In this document: positions 18,548 to 26,354 of the stretch, piece by piece | Layout: each line of letters starts with the position of its first letter | Numbering within the stretch: the stretch's first letter is position 1 | NCBI RefSeq assembly: GCF_020911925.1 | Contig: NZ_CP087134.1 | Coordinates: 930,001-994,000 of the forward strand | DNA from: Flavobacterium cupriresistens | GTDB taxonomy: Bacteria > Bacteroidota > Bacteroidia > Flavobacteriales > Flavobacteriaceae | Length of the DNA stretch: 64,000 bases | Direction: 5' to 3' | Position numbers and translations under genes: made by a program | Notes under the pieces: model-generated | Seen by the model: only the letters and a program-made list of their open reading frames with translations | What the model was told of the DNA's origin: nothing | Databases searched by the model: none

Positions 18548-19459
18548 TTAAACGAAACTTTCATCGATAAGTTCTCTATTAATTGAAGCTCCTGCAAAAG
18601 AGCCTGAAGAAACTGCCATTGCAACAGATCGTGCCTGAATGGTACTATCCCCACTGGCATAAATTCCGGGGATATTGGTCCGCTGCAACAGATCTACTTT
18701 TAGCAAACCTTGCTCGGTCAATTCACACCCTAAAATTTCAGGTAAGGGACAGTGCTGTACAAAAGGAACTTTGGCATAAACCGCCTTTACTTTAATTTTT
18801 GATTTGTTTTTGAAAACTACCTCACGAATGCTTCCGTTTTCATGAAGAAATGAATCAATCTCCTCTTCAATGATCTTAATTCCATGTTTTTGAAGCAACT
18901 CCATTTGCGCTATACTAAAATTTGCTTTTCCGTTTGTTAGCAAACTAAGCTCTTTTGTCCAGTTTGAAATCATCTTCACATATTCAAAACCCAGATCACC
19001 GTTGGCAATAACCGCTGTTTTCTCACCTTTCACTTCATAACCATGACAATACGGGCAATGCAAAACGGAGATTCCCCAACAGGCACCAAAGCCATTAATA
19101 TTCGGAATCAAATCTTTTATTCCGGTTGCGAAAAGAATTTTCTTTGCTGTAAACGTTTTTCCTGATTCTGTTTTAAGTTCAAAACCATTTTCTATTCTAA
19201 TAGCGCTAACCGCTAATTCGTTATGAAATTGAACCGTATCATAAGAGCTAATCTCTTCTTTGGCTTTCTTCGAAATAGTTGCCGGCTTCTCTCCATCCTG
19301 TGTAATAAAATTATGCGAATAGGGTGTTTGTCTGTTACATGGCAGTCCACTATCTATCACCAAAACCTCACGCAAAGAACGCCCCAGACTCATCGCGGCA
19401 GCTAGTCCGCTGTAACTTCCTCCTACAACAATAACTTCAAAATGATTTTGCTGTGCCAT
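18548..19459 (-). CDS. Thioredoxin-reductase-like NAD(P)/FAD oxidoreductase
   Basis: The 303-residue protein begins VIVVGGSYSGLAAAMSLGR (FAD-binding GxGxxG type), has CPYCHGYEV near residue 135 as its CxxC redox site, and ends with YASGDSTIQARSVAMA, the second FAD motif. This is the thioredoxin-reductase architecture, but such short proteins next to metal genes often are not true TrxB and their partner is uncertain. It follows merC by five bases, so it should share the merC promoter with the Fur-type palindrome. No obvious heavy-metal binding domain is present. Confidence 0.88.
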   Translation of the reverse strand: MAQQNHFEVIVVGGSYSGLAAAMSLGRSLREVLVIDSGLPCNRQTPYSHNFITQDGEKPATISKKAKEEISSYDTVQFHNELAVSAIRIENGFELKTESGKTFTAKKILFATGIKDLIPNINGFGACWGISVLHCPYCHGYEVKGEKTAVIANGDLGFEYVKMISNWTKELSLLTNGKANFSIAQMELLQKHGIKIIEEEIDSFLHENGSIREVVFKNKSKIKVKAVYAKVPFVQHCPLPEILGCELTEQGLLKVDLLQRTNIPGIYASGDSTIQARSVAMAVSSGSFAGASINRELIDESFV

Positions 19460-19464
19460 AATTG

Positions 19465-19809
19465 TTATCTTTTATGTGATTTATAATTCAAAAAATGTCC
19501 CACAATCATCCCTATTCCTCCAAAAAAAATCCAATCAAGATGAATTTCCAAAAAAATATCGACCAAAACACTGATCCAAATCATGGCCATAGAAATAATA
19601 AAAATGCTGGAGACCAAAAGGTTCGATTTTTTAATTATTTTTAAAATCGCAAAAAGTCCAATTGAAGCAAAAACCAAATCGATAAAAGGATTGTGAGTTA
19701 ATCCTAATGGCAGAATGGTTAGCAAAGGAAAGAGCAAGCAATGCACCAAACAAATGGTAGCGCTCGAAATTCCTAAAATATCGTAAAGGGCCATGGTCGT
19801 TTTCTTCAT
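19465..19809 (-). CDS. MerC domain inner-membrane protein
   Basis: The 114-residue protein has four hydrophobic segments and the MerC-type first helix ATICLVHCLLFPLL with its Cys and His residues. MerC proteins were first described as mercuric-ion transporters, but in Bacteroidota they often stand beside Fur-family regulators, which suggests another metal such as zinc. It is divergent from the fur-family gene, with an 82-base gap holding a palindrome that overlaps the probable -33 element of its promoter. The next gene, a flavin oxidoreductase, is co-transcribed. Confidence 0.88.
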   Translation of the reverse strand: MKKTTMALYDILGISSATICLVHCLLFPLLTILPLGLTHNPFIDLVFASIGLFAILKIIKKSNLLVSSIFIISMAMIWISVLVDIFLEIHLDWIFFGGIGMIVGHFLNYKSHKR

Positions 19810-19830
19810 TTCTCGTACTTTTGCTTAATG

Positions 19831-19858
19831 CAAATATATAAAATTATTTCAATCGCAA
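19831..19858 (-). promoter_or_regulatory. merC promoter (-33/-7)
   Basis: On the minus strand TATATTTG (19831-19838) matches the flavobacterial -7 consensus TAnnTTTG. A TTG (19856-19858) lies 17 bases upstream as the -33 element. The TTG falls inside the palindrome at 19854-19868, so repressor binding would compete with RNA polymerase. Confidence 0.6.
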
Positions 19859-19868
19859 CATTGTTGCG
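19854..19868. promoter_or_regulatory. Fur-family operator between merC and the fur-like gene
   Basis: CGCAACA-T-TGTTGCG is a perfect 7-1-7 palindrome in the short divergent region. Its position and symmetry suit a dimeric Fur-superfamily regulator encoded 24 bases away, which would control both merC and itself. A near-identical copy is found at 11785-11797. Confidence 0.7.
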
Positions 19869-19891
19869 TTAATATATTTAATTGATTTAGA

Positions 19892-20281
19892 ATGAAAAAC
19901 ACTAGAAATACTACCGCAAAGACGGCCGTTACACAGATTCTCACCGAATCGAAAACGGCATTGTCACATACAGAAATTCACAAACTAACAGCAGATTTGT
20001 GTGATCGTGTTACTATTTACAGAATATTGGATCGTCTTGTAAATGACGATATCGTTCATAAAATTGTAGATCTTGACGGTACGGTAAAATATGCCAAATG
20101 CCATCATGCACATCCAGTACACATTCATAATCACGCTCATTTCAGCTGTGAAAATTGCCACGAAATAACCTGCCTTGAAAATGTAAAACCAAGTTACATT
20201 ATTCCGCACAACTATAAAGTAAATGATATTAACTTTACGTTATCAGGTTTGTGTCCCAATTGTTTAAATTCTAACATTTAA
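19892..20281 (+). CDS. Fur-family metal-dependent transcriptional regulator
   Basis: The 129-residue protein has a winged-helix N-terminus (TDLCDRVTIYRILDRL as the recognition region) and a C-terminal metal domain with His-rich KCHHAHPVHIHNHAHFSCENC and a later CPNC. The two CxxC pairs hold a structural zinc, and the His cluster is the sensing region. It is short for Fur and closest in shape to Zur-like members. It is divergent from merC across a palindrome that is its likely operator. The Nramp gene follows in the same direction after 74 bases but has its own promoter. Whether the sensed metal is zinc or iron cannot be settled here. Confidence 0.9.
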   Translation: MKNTRNTTAKTAVTQILTESKTALSHTEIHKLTADLCDRVTIYRILDRLVNDDIVHKIVDLDGTVKYAKCHHAHPVHIHNHAHFSCENCHEITCLENVKPSYIIPHNYKVNDINFTLSGLCPNCLNSNI

Positions 20282-20282
20282 C

Positions 20283-20300
20283 TTTTAGACTTGTCTAAAA
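20283..20300. promoter_or_regulatory. Candidate DtxR/MntR operator of the Nramp gene
   Basis: TTTTAGAC-TT-GTCTAAAA is a perfect 8-2-8 palindrome placed seven bases upstream of the -33 element of the Nramp promoter. It shares TTTTAG-N6-CTAAAA with the site in front of the TonB receptor. The regulator gene two positions downstream (22319-22972) is the obvious candidate to bind it. Confidence 0.75.
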
Positions 20301-20306
20301 ATATTG

Positions 20307-20336
20307 TTGAGCGAATGCAATTTTTCTATATATTTG
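20307..20336 (+). promoter_or_regulatory. Nramp gene promoter (-33/-7)
   Basis: TTG at 20307-20309 and TATATTTG at 20329-20336, with a 19-base spacer, match the flavobacterial promoter form TTG-N17-23-TAnnTTTG. Transcription would start near 20343, leaving a leader of about 13 bases before the ATG. Confidence 0.65.
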
Positions 20337-20355
20337 GAAAATCAATATTTTGACA

Positions 20356-22227
20356 ATGACCAAATCTTTAGAAGAAGTAAACCAATCGGTTCCCACCGAG
20401 AATAAAAAAACAGGATTCAGAAAAATATTAGCCTTCTTCGGTCCGGCATACTTAGTAAGTGTAGGTTACATGGACCCCGGAAACTGGGCTACCGATATTG
20501 CGGGAGGGAGTCAGTTTGGCTACACCCTGGTTTGGGTTTTGCTTATGAGTAATTTGATGGCTTTACTACTTCAAAGCCTAAGTGCCCGACTTGGAATTGT
20601 GACACAGCGCGATCTGGCGCAAGCTTCGAGAGAAACCTACTCTAAATACATCAATTACATTTTATACTTTCTGGCAGAAATTGCTATTGCAGCTTGTGAT
20701 CTGGCAGAAGTTCTCGGAATGGCGATCGGAATTAATCTGTTATTTGGCATTCCGCTTCTCGAAGCGGTTTTAATTACCGTTTTAGATACCTTTTTACTGC
20801 TTTTCCTGATCAATAAAGGAATTCGCAAGATGGAAGCCTTCATTATTGCTTTGGTTGCCATTATCGGCTTCTCTTTTATTTTTGAAATGATTTTTGCAGA
20901 ACCGGAAATGCATAAAGTGCTCGAAGGCCTCATTCCTTCTATACCAAATTCTGCTGCTTTGTATATCGCCATCGGAATTATTGGGGCAACTGTAATGCCT
21001 CACAATTTATACCTACACTCCTCTTTGGTGCAAACCAGAAAATTTGACCGAACACCGGCAGGTATCAAACAAGCTTTAAAATACAATTTCATCGATTCGA
21101 CCATTGCTTTAAATCTGGCCTTTTTTGTAAATGCAGCCATTTTGATTCTTGCGGCGGCAACTTTTCATAAAAACGGTATGTTTGAAGTAGCCGAAATTCA
21201 GGATGCACATCAATTTCTGGAACCGCTGTTGGGAACCAAGTGGGCTCCCATTTTATTTGCTGTTGCATTGATTGCAGCAGGACAAAGTTCTACGGTTACC
21301 GGAACGCTGGCCGGACAGATTGTAATGGAAGGCTATCTCCATTTGCGTATTCAGCCTTGGGTTCGTCGTATCCTTACGCGTTTAATTGCCATTATTCCTG
21401 CCGTTATCGTTATTTTAATTTATGGTGAAAGCGTCACCGGAAAACTATTGATTCTAAGTCAGGTCATTTTAAGTTTGCAATTGGGTTTTGCGATTATCCC
21501 TCTGATTCATTTTGTGAGTGATAAATCAAAAATGAACGGTTTTCATATTTCCAGAACGACACAGGTAGTTTCGTGGATTATTGCGGCGATTATAGTTTCA
21601 TTGAATGCAAAATTAGTATACGATGAAATTACTTCCTGGCTTGAAAACTCCAGCAATCCAATAGTGCTATGGCTTACCGTTGTTCCATTGGCTTTCGCAT
21701 TCCTTGCTTTACTGCTTTATATCGTGGTTGGACCTTTTATCGCTAAGGTAAAAAACAAGATTGTGAACCACTCCCCTCATCATTTAAAATTACAGTTTTC
21801 GCCAAAAGAAAACCAAACGATTAAGAACATAGCCATTTCGGTCGATTTCTCAAATGCTGACGAGCCCGCATTAAACAAAGCCTTTGAATTGGGGGGCATT
21901 GACACGCAATATACCTTAATTCATATTGTAGAAACGGTTGGCGCTTTAATGTACGGCGTCGAAATACAAGATCATGAAACTACTATTGATGAAAAATTAT
22001 TATTGGAATACAAAGAAATGCTTTCCAAAAAAGGATTTAAAATCAAAACCGAGCTTGGATTTGGAAAACCCAATACGATTATCGCAAAAATTATAAATGA
22101 AGGTGATTTTGATATTTTGGTAATGGGAACCCATGGACATACGGGTCTAAAGGATCTTCTTTTTGGCACAACAGTAGACAAACTGCGTCATAAAATTTCA
22201 ATACCTTTGTTGATTGTTAAAAAATAG
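20356..22227 (+). CDS. mntH: Nramp divalent-metal transporter fused to a UspA domain
   Basis: The start is the ATG at 20356; a TTG two codons upstream is less likely. The first ~460 residues are an Nramp proton-coupled Mn(II)/Fe(II) importer with the metal-site motif MDPGNWATD (near residue 38) and MPHNLYLHSSLVQTR in TM6, plus ten or eleven membrane segments. From about residue 480 a universal-stress-protein domain follows, ending MGTHGHTGLKDLLFG and IPLLIVKK, with the ATP-loop pattern GxxGxxxxxxG. Total length is 623, against about 410-450 for plain MntH. The UspA part may sense nucleotides and modulate transport. An operator-like palindrome and promoter lie upstream, and a DtxR-family gene lies downstream. 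Confidence 0.93.
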   Translation: MTKSLEEVNQSVPTENKKTGFRKILAFFGPAYLVSVGYMDPGNWATDIAGGSQFGYTLVWVLLMSNLMALLLQSLSARLGIVTQRDLAQASRETYSKYINYILYFLAEIAIAACDLAEVLGMAIGINLLFGIPLLEAVLITVLDTFLLLFLINKGIRKMEAFIIALVAIIGFSFIFEMIFAEPEMHKVLEGLIPSIPNSAALYIAIGIIGATVMPHNLYLHSSLVQTRKFDRTPAGIKQALKYNFIDSTIALNLAFFVNAAILILAAATFHKNGMFEVAEIQDAHQFLEPLLGTKWAPILFAVALIAAGQSSTVTGTLAGQIVMEGYLHLRIQPWVRRILTRLIAIIPAVIVILIYGESVTGKLLILSQVILSLQLGFAIIPLIHFVSDKSKMNGFHISRTTQVVSWIIAAIIVSLNAKLVYDEITSWLENSSNPIVLWLTVVPLAFAFLALLLYIVVGPFIAKVKNKIVNHSPHHLKLQFSPKENQTIKNIAISVDFSNADEPALNKAFELGGIDTQYTLIHIVETVGALMYGVEIQDHETTIDEKLLLEYKEMLSKKGFKIKTELGFGKPNTIIAKIINEGDFDILVMGTHGHTGLKDLLFGTTVDKLRHKISIPLLIVKK

Positions 22228-22310
22228 CGGCTAAGATTCTGAGTTACTAAGTGACTAAGATTTTAAATCTTTACACTCAGAACCTCAGCATCTCAGCCGC
22301 TTAGAACCTT
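22228..22310. repeat. Hairpin-forming intergenic repeat
   Basis: CGGCTAAG and TTCTGAG at the left pair with CTCAGAA and AGCCG further right, giving an imperfect long hairpin between the Nramp and DtxR-family genes. The wording GATTCTGAG/TTGCTAAG recurs at 45944-45990. It may also act as a transcription attenuator, but there is no T-run directly after it. Confidence 0.55.
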
Positions 22311-22318
22311 AAAAAAGA

Positions 22319-22972
22319 ATGACTTTCTCAGAAGAAAACTACTTAAAAGCGATATACCACCTTACTGCTTCTTTAGAAACAGAAGTGAGCACAAATGCTA
22401 TTGCCGAAATGATGGAGACCAAAGCTTCATCGGTTACAGATATGCTTAAAAAGCTGTCCGAAAAGGATTTAGTAAATTATAAAAAATACCAAGGCGTTTC
22501 TTTGACGGAAAACGGCAAACTGGCTGCCAAGATGATCGTTAGAAAACATCGTTTGTGGGAAGTATTTCTAGTTGAAAAATTAAATTTCAGTTGGGATGAA
22601 GTCCACGATATTGCAGAACAGTTAGAACATATTAAATCCGAGCAACTGATCAACCGTCTGGATGATTTTCTTGGAAACCCAACAGAAGACCCGCACGGTG
22701 ATCCTATTCCGGATGCTAACGGTCGTATCGTTAAAATTGAGAAACATCTGCTGTCAGAGTTAAACGAAGGTCAAATTGGCGTTTGTGTCGGCGTAAAAGA
22801 CACCTCTTCGGAGTTTTTAAAATATCTGGACAAACAGGAAATTGCTTTGGGCTCTAAAATTGAACTCTTGTCGAAAGAGTCTTTTGATTTATCAGTAAAA
22901 ATAAAGGTCGACGGTAGAGAATTATCGATTTCTAATAAAATTGCTTCTAATTTGTTTGTGAAACTGGTTTAG
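22319..22972 (+). CDS. DtxR/MntR-family metal-dependent repressor
   Basis: The 217-residue protein has an N-terminal winged helix (EENYLKAIYHL, then TKASSVTDMLKKLSEKDLV as the recognition part), a dimerisation domain with the metal-site residues of HRLWEVFLVEKL and HDIAEQLEHI, then DPHGDPIPD, and a C-terminal FeoA/SH3-like domain (about 140-217). The gene is 91 bases behind the Nramp gene. This placement, and a perfect palindrome at the Nramp promoter, argue that it represses Mn or Fe uptake when the metal is plentiful. The MntR versus IdeR choice is inferred from the neighbour only. Confidence 0.92.
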   Translation: MTFSEENYLKAIYHLTASLETEVSTNAIAEMMETKASSVTDMLKKLSEKDLVNYKKYQGVSLTENGKLAAKMIVRKHRLWEVFLVEKLNFSWDEVHDIAEQLEHIKSEQLINRLDDFLGNPTEDPHGDPIPDANGRIVKIEKHLLSELNEGQIGVCVGVKDTSSEFLKYLDKQEIALGSKIELLSKESFDLSVKIKVDGRELSISNKIASNLFVKLV

Positions 22973-22980
22973 AAACAAAA

Positions 22981-23011
22981 AAAATCCCAAAACTTAAAGT
23001 TTTGGGATTTT
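22981..23011. terminator. Bidirectional terminator
   Basis: A perfect 15-bp inverted repeat (AAAATCCCAAAACTT and its complement) with flanking A and T runs lies between the convergent DtxR-family gene and the gene at 23014-23541. It can serve both. Confidence 0.85.
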
Positions 23012-23013
23012 TT

Positions 23014-23541
23014 TTAATCTTTCAAGCTGTAAAGTATCTTTTGAAAATCGCCCTTGAACTTGTCTTTATTTGCCGTTGAAGTCCATGAAAACACTTTATA
23101 AAAAGCTTTTTTAGTTTCAACAATTCCCACTAAATAATAAATATCCATCGCGGCATCTTTATCATAATAGCTAATATCGGCTTCCAGAAAATTGGTTTCA
23201 TTGATCTTCTTTGAAACAGGAGTCGAAACCGTTTTTTTCTCTACATCACTAAGGAAATCCTTCATAAAGTCCTCATAAAAGTCATTTGCCGAAGCATAAT
23301 TTAACTCTACAAGACTCAAATCTTCTTTCAAATCATAGATTACAAACCCATAGGTTTCTTTGACTTCGCTTTTGTATTCAATAGCCGATGATGTATTTAT
23401 ACCGGCCGTTTTATTCATATAGTCAGGCAAATTAACGGTAAAAGTATGTCCTGCTTTATATTCTTTCATTTTCGTTTGAGCAGAAACCGTTGCAGAAGCA
23501 AAAATCAATGCCAACATAAAAAGAGTAATTCTTTTCTTCAT
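23014..23541 (-). CDS. Exported hypothetical protein
   Basis: The 175-residue protein has a signal peptide (MKKRITLFMLALIFASATVSAQ) and one small mixed alpha/beta domain without cysteines or recognisable catalytic motifs. The pattern of alternating hydrophobics and the ending FKGDFQKILYSLKD resemble small periplasmic proteins common in flavobacteria. It has its own terminator and faces the DtxR-family gene tail to tail, so there is no operon context. I do not recognise a family with a known role. Confidence 0.75.
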   Translation of the reverse strand: MKKRITLFMLALIFASATVSAQTKMKEYKAGHTFTVNLPDYMNKTAGINTSSAIEYKSEVKETYGFVIYDLKEDLSLVELNYASANDFYEDFMKDFLSDVEKKTVSTPVSKKINETNFLEADISYYDKDAAMDIYYLVGIVETKKAFYKVFSWTSTANKDKFKGDFQKILYSLKD

Positions 23542-23604
23542 TTGGGGTAAACTTAAATTATAATTTTATGATTTATTCTAACGCACCATGCTGTTCAATA
23601 ACAC

Positions 23605-24006
23605 TTAAACAATCCCTTTCTCAATCATTTCAAGCATTACGGGCGAAGCATTTTTAAAAGTCGGCGGTTGCTCGATGATGCTACCGGCATTTTTCTTGTT
23701 GACTTTAAACGTCAGGTCATTGTCGGTTGTGAATAAAAGTGCCGTCAAAAATGGGTTTTTAATATACGAACCTAGCACCAATAAAGCCTCGTCTAAAGTA
23801 TGGATACTTTCTATTTCTTCGGTTTTATAACGGGTTGTTAACGATATCGAATAGGTATTATCTTCATTCAGAACCAATCTGAAATAGATGTTTTTGATCT
23901 CGGTATCACCAATGGTTTTGGCTAAAGTTAATTTGGCAAAGGTGCCGCTTTGAATGCTTTCTTTCACGCGTTCGCTGAAAAGAGCAAATATTGGTTCGTA
24001 GGACAT
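23605..24006 (-). CDS. Conserved hypothetical cytoplasmic protein
   Basis: The start is placed at the ATG at 24006 (MSYEPIFALFSERVKE); the longer open frame adds a basic stretch from a repeat-rich leader. The 133-residue protein has no signal peptide or membrane segment. Its layout, beginning with a YEPIFxLFSERVKESI helix and followed by a strand-rich middle, reminds me of the N-terminal extension found on some class I SAM-dependent methyltransferases, but no methyltransferase domain follows. The call stays hypothetical. It lies 71 bases downstream of the crotonase start side, on the same strand, separated by a hairpin. Confidence 0.65.
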   Translation of the reverse strand: MSYEPIFALFSERVKESIQSGTFAKLTLAKTIGDTEIKNIYFRLVLNEDNTYSISLTTRYKTEEIESIHTLDEALLVLGSYIKNPFLTALLFTTDNDLTFKVNKKNAGSIIEQPPTFKNASPVMLEMIEKGIV

Positions 24007-24026
24007 GATAATTATTATTTGTTTTT

Positions 24027-24068
24027 TTAACCGCGAGATTCGCAAAGCTTAGCGAACCTTGCGGTTAA
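24027..24068. repeat. Hairpin repeat of the CGCAAAG/GCGGTTAA type
   Basis: TTAACCGC (24027-24034) pairs with GCGGTTAA (24061-24068), and inside it TTCGC pairs with GCGAA, making a nested hairpin just after the crotonase gene. Related wording (AACCGCAAG, CGCAAAG, TTCGCAAAG) occurs at 54467-54715. It may double as a terminator for the crotonase. Confidence 0.65.
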
Positions 24069-24077
24069 ATATTTTTA

Positions 24078-24860
24078 TTACTTCCCTGTAAATTCAGGTT
24101 TTCTTTTCTCCAAAAAAGCGGTAGTTCCTTCTTTAAAATCCTGCGTTCCGAAACATTTTCCGAATGACTTTATTTCAGTTTCAAAACCATTTTTACCATC
24201 CACAAAATTCGCATTGATAGACTTGATGGCTTTACTGATTGCAAAAGGAGCATTTTTGATGATTTTTTGTGCAATTCCTTTAGTAAATTCTAAAAGTTCT
24301 GCCTGAGGGACTACATGGTTTACTAAACCGTATTGTTTAGCTTCTTCGGCAGTAAGCATTCCGGCTGTCATTATTAATTCCATCGCTCGTCCTTTACCAA
24401 CAAGCTGCGGCAAACGTTGTGTTCCTCCATATCCCGGAATTAGTCCCAGACTTACTTCAGGTAATCCCATTTTAGCATTCTCTGAGGCTACTCTAAAATG
24501 ACATGCCATCGCTAATTCCAATCCTCCGCCTAAAGCGAAACCATTGACAGCAGCGATAACCGGTTTTTTCAAATTCTCAATATGATCAAACAACGCTTCC
24601 TGTCCTTCGGCAGCCAATTGTGCGCCTTCAATAATCGTGTAATTTGCAAATTCTGAAATATCGGCTCCCGCCACAAATGCTTTTTCGCCGCTTCCGGTCA
24701 AAACAATAACTCTGACATCGTTATTTTTACCTAACAATTTTATAGCTTTATTCAGGTCACTAATCGTCGCTTTGTTTAACGCATTTAGTTTCGTTGGCCT
24801 GTTAATAGTAACGGTTGCAATATTTTCTTCAATAGAAATTAAAAGATTCTCGTAGTTCAT
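24078..24860 (-). CDS. Enoyl-CoA hydratase/isomerase (crotonase family)
   Basis: The 260-residue protein is a complete crotonase. It shows the oxyanion-hole motif GSGEKAFVAGADISEFA (near residue 56), NGFALGGGLELAMACHFR, and the catalytic glutamates in GLPEVSLGLIPGYGGTQRL. Hydration of trans-enoyl-CoA in fatty-acid or related CoA degradation is the expected reaction. The motifs fit the short-chain EchA/Crt type. It lies 10 bases downstream of a sensor kinase gene on the same strand, with no other beta-oxidation gene near. Exact chain length or pathway cannot be read here. Confidence 0.93.
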   Translation of the reverse strand: MNYENLLISIEENIATVTINRPTKLNALNKATISDLNKAIKLLGKNNDVRVIVLTGSGEKAFVAGADISEFANYTIIEGAQLAAEGQEALFDHIENLKKPVIAAVNGFALGGGLELAMACHFRVASENAKMGLPEVSLGLIPGYGGTQRLPQLVGKGRAMELIMTAGMLTAEEAKQYGLVNHVVPQAELLEFTKGIAQKIIKNAPFAISKAIKSINANFVDGKNGFETEIKSFGKCFGTQDFKEGTTAFLEKRKPEFTGK

Positions 24861-24870
24861 GACGCTTATT

Positions 24871-26343
24871 TTAAGAGTTTATGATTGGTAAAGAAACTCT
24901 GAATGTAGTTCCTTTTCCATATGTTGATTCAAAGGTAATTGTTCCTTTGTAATTTTCGATTATGTTTTTTATAATTCCTAGTCCAAGACCCATTCCGCTA
25001 GTTTTGGTGGTGAACTTGGGTTCAAAAATTCTGCTGGTATCCTGTTTTTGAATTCCAACTCCATTATCTTTTACCGCTATTTCAACATTATTATTCCGAC
25101 GTTTCACGGTAACTAAAATAGATTTCTGAGTTTGATTCTCCGGAATAGCTTGTGTGGCATTTTTAACCAGATTGGTAATCACACGGATCAATTGTGTACG
25201 ATCCATTTTAGAGATAATTTCCTCTTCCTGACTTTCAAAGACGATATAATCTTCATTAAAAATATCCAATGCCAACTCCACAACCTCCACTACATTTAAG
25301 GTTTCGTTCTGTTGCGCCGGCATAGATGCAAAATTCGAAAATGCCGAAGCCACGGCCGTCATGGTATCAATTTGCTGAATCAGCGTTTCGGAGTAATCAT
25401 TCAGCTTTTGTTTGACATCGGGAACTGTGGGATCGAACTTTCGTTGAAAACTCTGCACCGTCAGACGCATTGGCGTTAGCGGATTTTTAATCTCATGCGC
25501 CACCTGCTTTGCCATTTCCCTCCATGCTTCTTCCCGCTCACTCTGGGCAAGTTTTATAGCACTGGTCTCCAGTTTATCCACCATTCCATTATAGGCTTTG
25601 ATCAGGAAGTTTACTTCTTTGCTATTCGCCTCCAAAACAATTTTCTCATTCTTCTGATCTAAATTGGTTTCTTCCAATCGGTCTGAAATGGTTTTCAATG
25701 ATTTCGTAATATAGGTCGATAAAAAGTAGGCTAAGGCAAAAGCTACCAGAAGCATAAACGAGTACACCTGACTCAAACGAATCAAAAAGGTGTTTAATTC
25801 ATTGTCATAATAGCCGTCATCTTCGAGGTAAGGGAGATTCAAAATCCCCAAGGGTTTGAATTTTTCGTCCTTAATTAAGCTATAGGAAGATCTGTTCTTG
25901 ACTCCATCGATGGTTTTGATATCTACAAAACGCTTTTCGATAGAAGAGCGAACCAATTTAAGAATGTATTCCGGAATTGGCGGTGGTGCTTTATCCACAG
26001 CAAAAGACTCTTTGGACGATTTTAGCAATTTTCCGTCCAAACTGTAAATATTGATCTCAATTTTATGAATCTGAGCTAATTCGTGGATTTTATCTTTAAA
26101 AATTAAATCCAGATTCCCGGTTTTCAGCGGATAAGTTGTAGTCGACAACACATAATTGATGTGTTCTTTTACCGCATTTTCCTTGCGCTCTAAACGTTCC
26201 TGATGGTATTCTTTGGCTTCATTTTTAAACTGAATAATCGAAATAGACGCCAATAAAAAAGATGCCACAACAATCAATACAATCATCGACAGGAAAATCC
26301 TGGTACGCAAAGAAAGCATCGACATTTTGAAGTTGTTCAACAT
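24871..26343 (-). CDS. Membrane sensor histidine kinase, NtrY-like, orphan
   Basis: The start is the ATG at 26343 (MLNNFKMSML). The 490-residue protein has TM1 near residues 15-37, a periplasmic sensing region of about 150 residues, TM2 near 190-212, a HAMP linker, a HisKA domain with VAHEIKNPLTPMRLTVQ (phospho-accepting His near 283), and a C-terminal ATPase with N-box NLVKNATQAI, DNGVGI and GMGLGLGI. The HEIKNPLTP wording is typical of the NtrY group. No response regulator gene is adjacent, so the partner lies elsewhere. The next gene, a crotonase 10 bases on, is probably co-transcribed. Confidence 0.92.
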   Translation of the reverse strand: MLNNFKMSMLSLRTRIFLSMIVLIVVASFLLASISIIQFKNEAKEYHQERLERKENAVKEHINYVLSTTTYPLKTGNLDLIFKDKIHELAQIHKIEINIYSLDGKLLKSSKESFAVDKAPPPIPEYILKLVRSSIEKRFVDIKTIDGVKNRSSYSLIKDEKFKPLGILNLPYLEDDGYYDNELNTFLIRLSQVYSFMLLVAFALAYFLSTYITKSLKTISDRLEETNLDQKNEKIVLEANSKEVNFLIKAYNGMVDKLETSAIKLAQSEREEAWREMAKQVAHEIKNPLTPMRLTVQSFQRKFDPTVPDVKQKLNDYSETLIQQIDTMTAVASAFSNFASMPAQQNETLNVVEVVELALDIFNEDYIVFESQEEEIISKMDRTQLIRVITNLVKNATQAIPENQTQKSILVTVKRRNNNVEIAVKDNGVGIQKQDTSRIFEPKFTTKTSGMGLGLGIIKNIIENYKGTITFESTYGKGTTFRVSLPIINS

Positions 26344-26354
26344 AGTTTTTTTTT

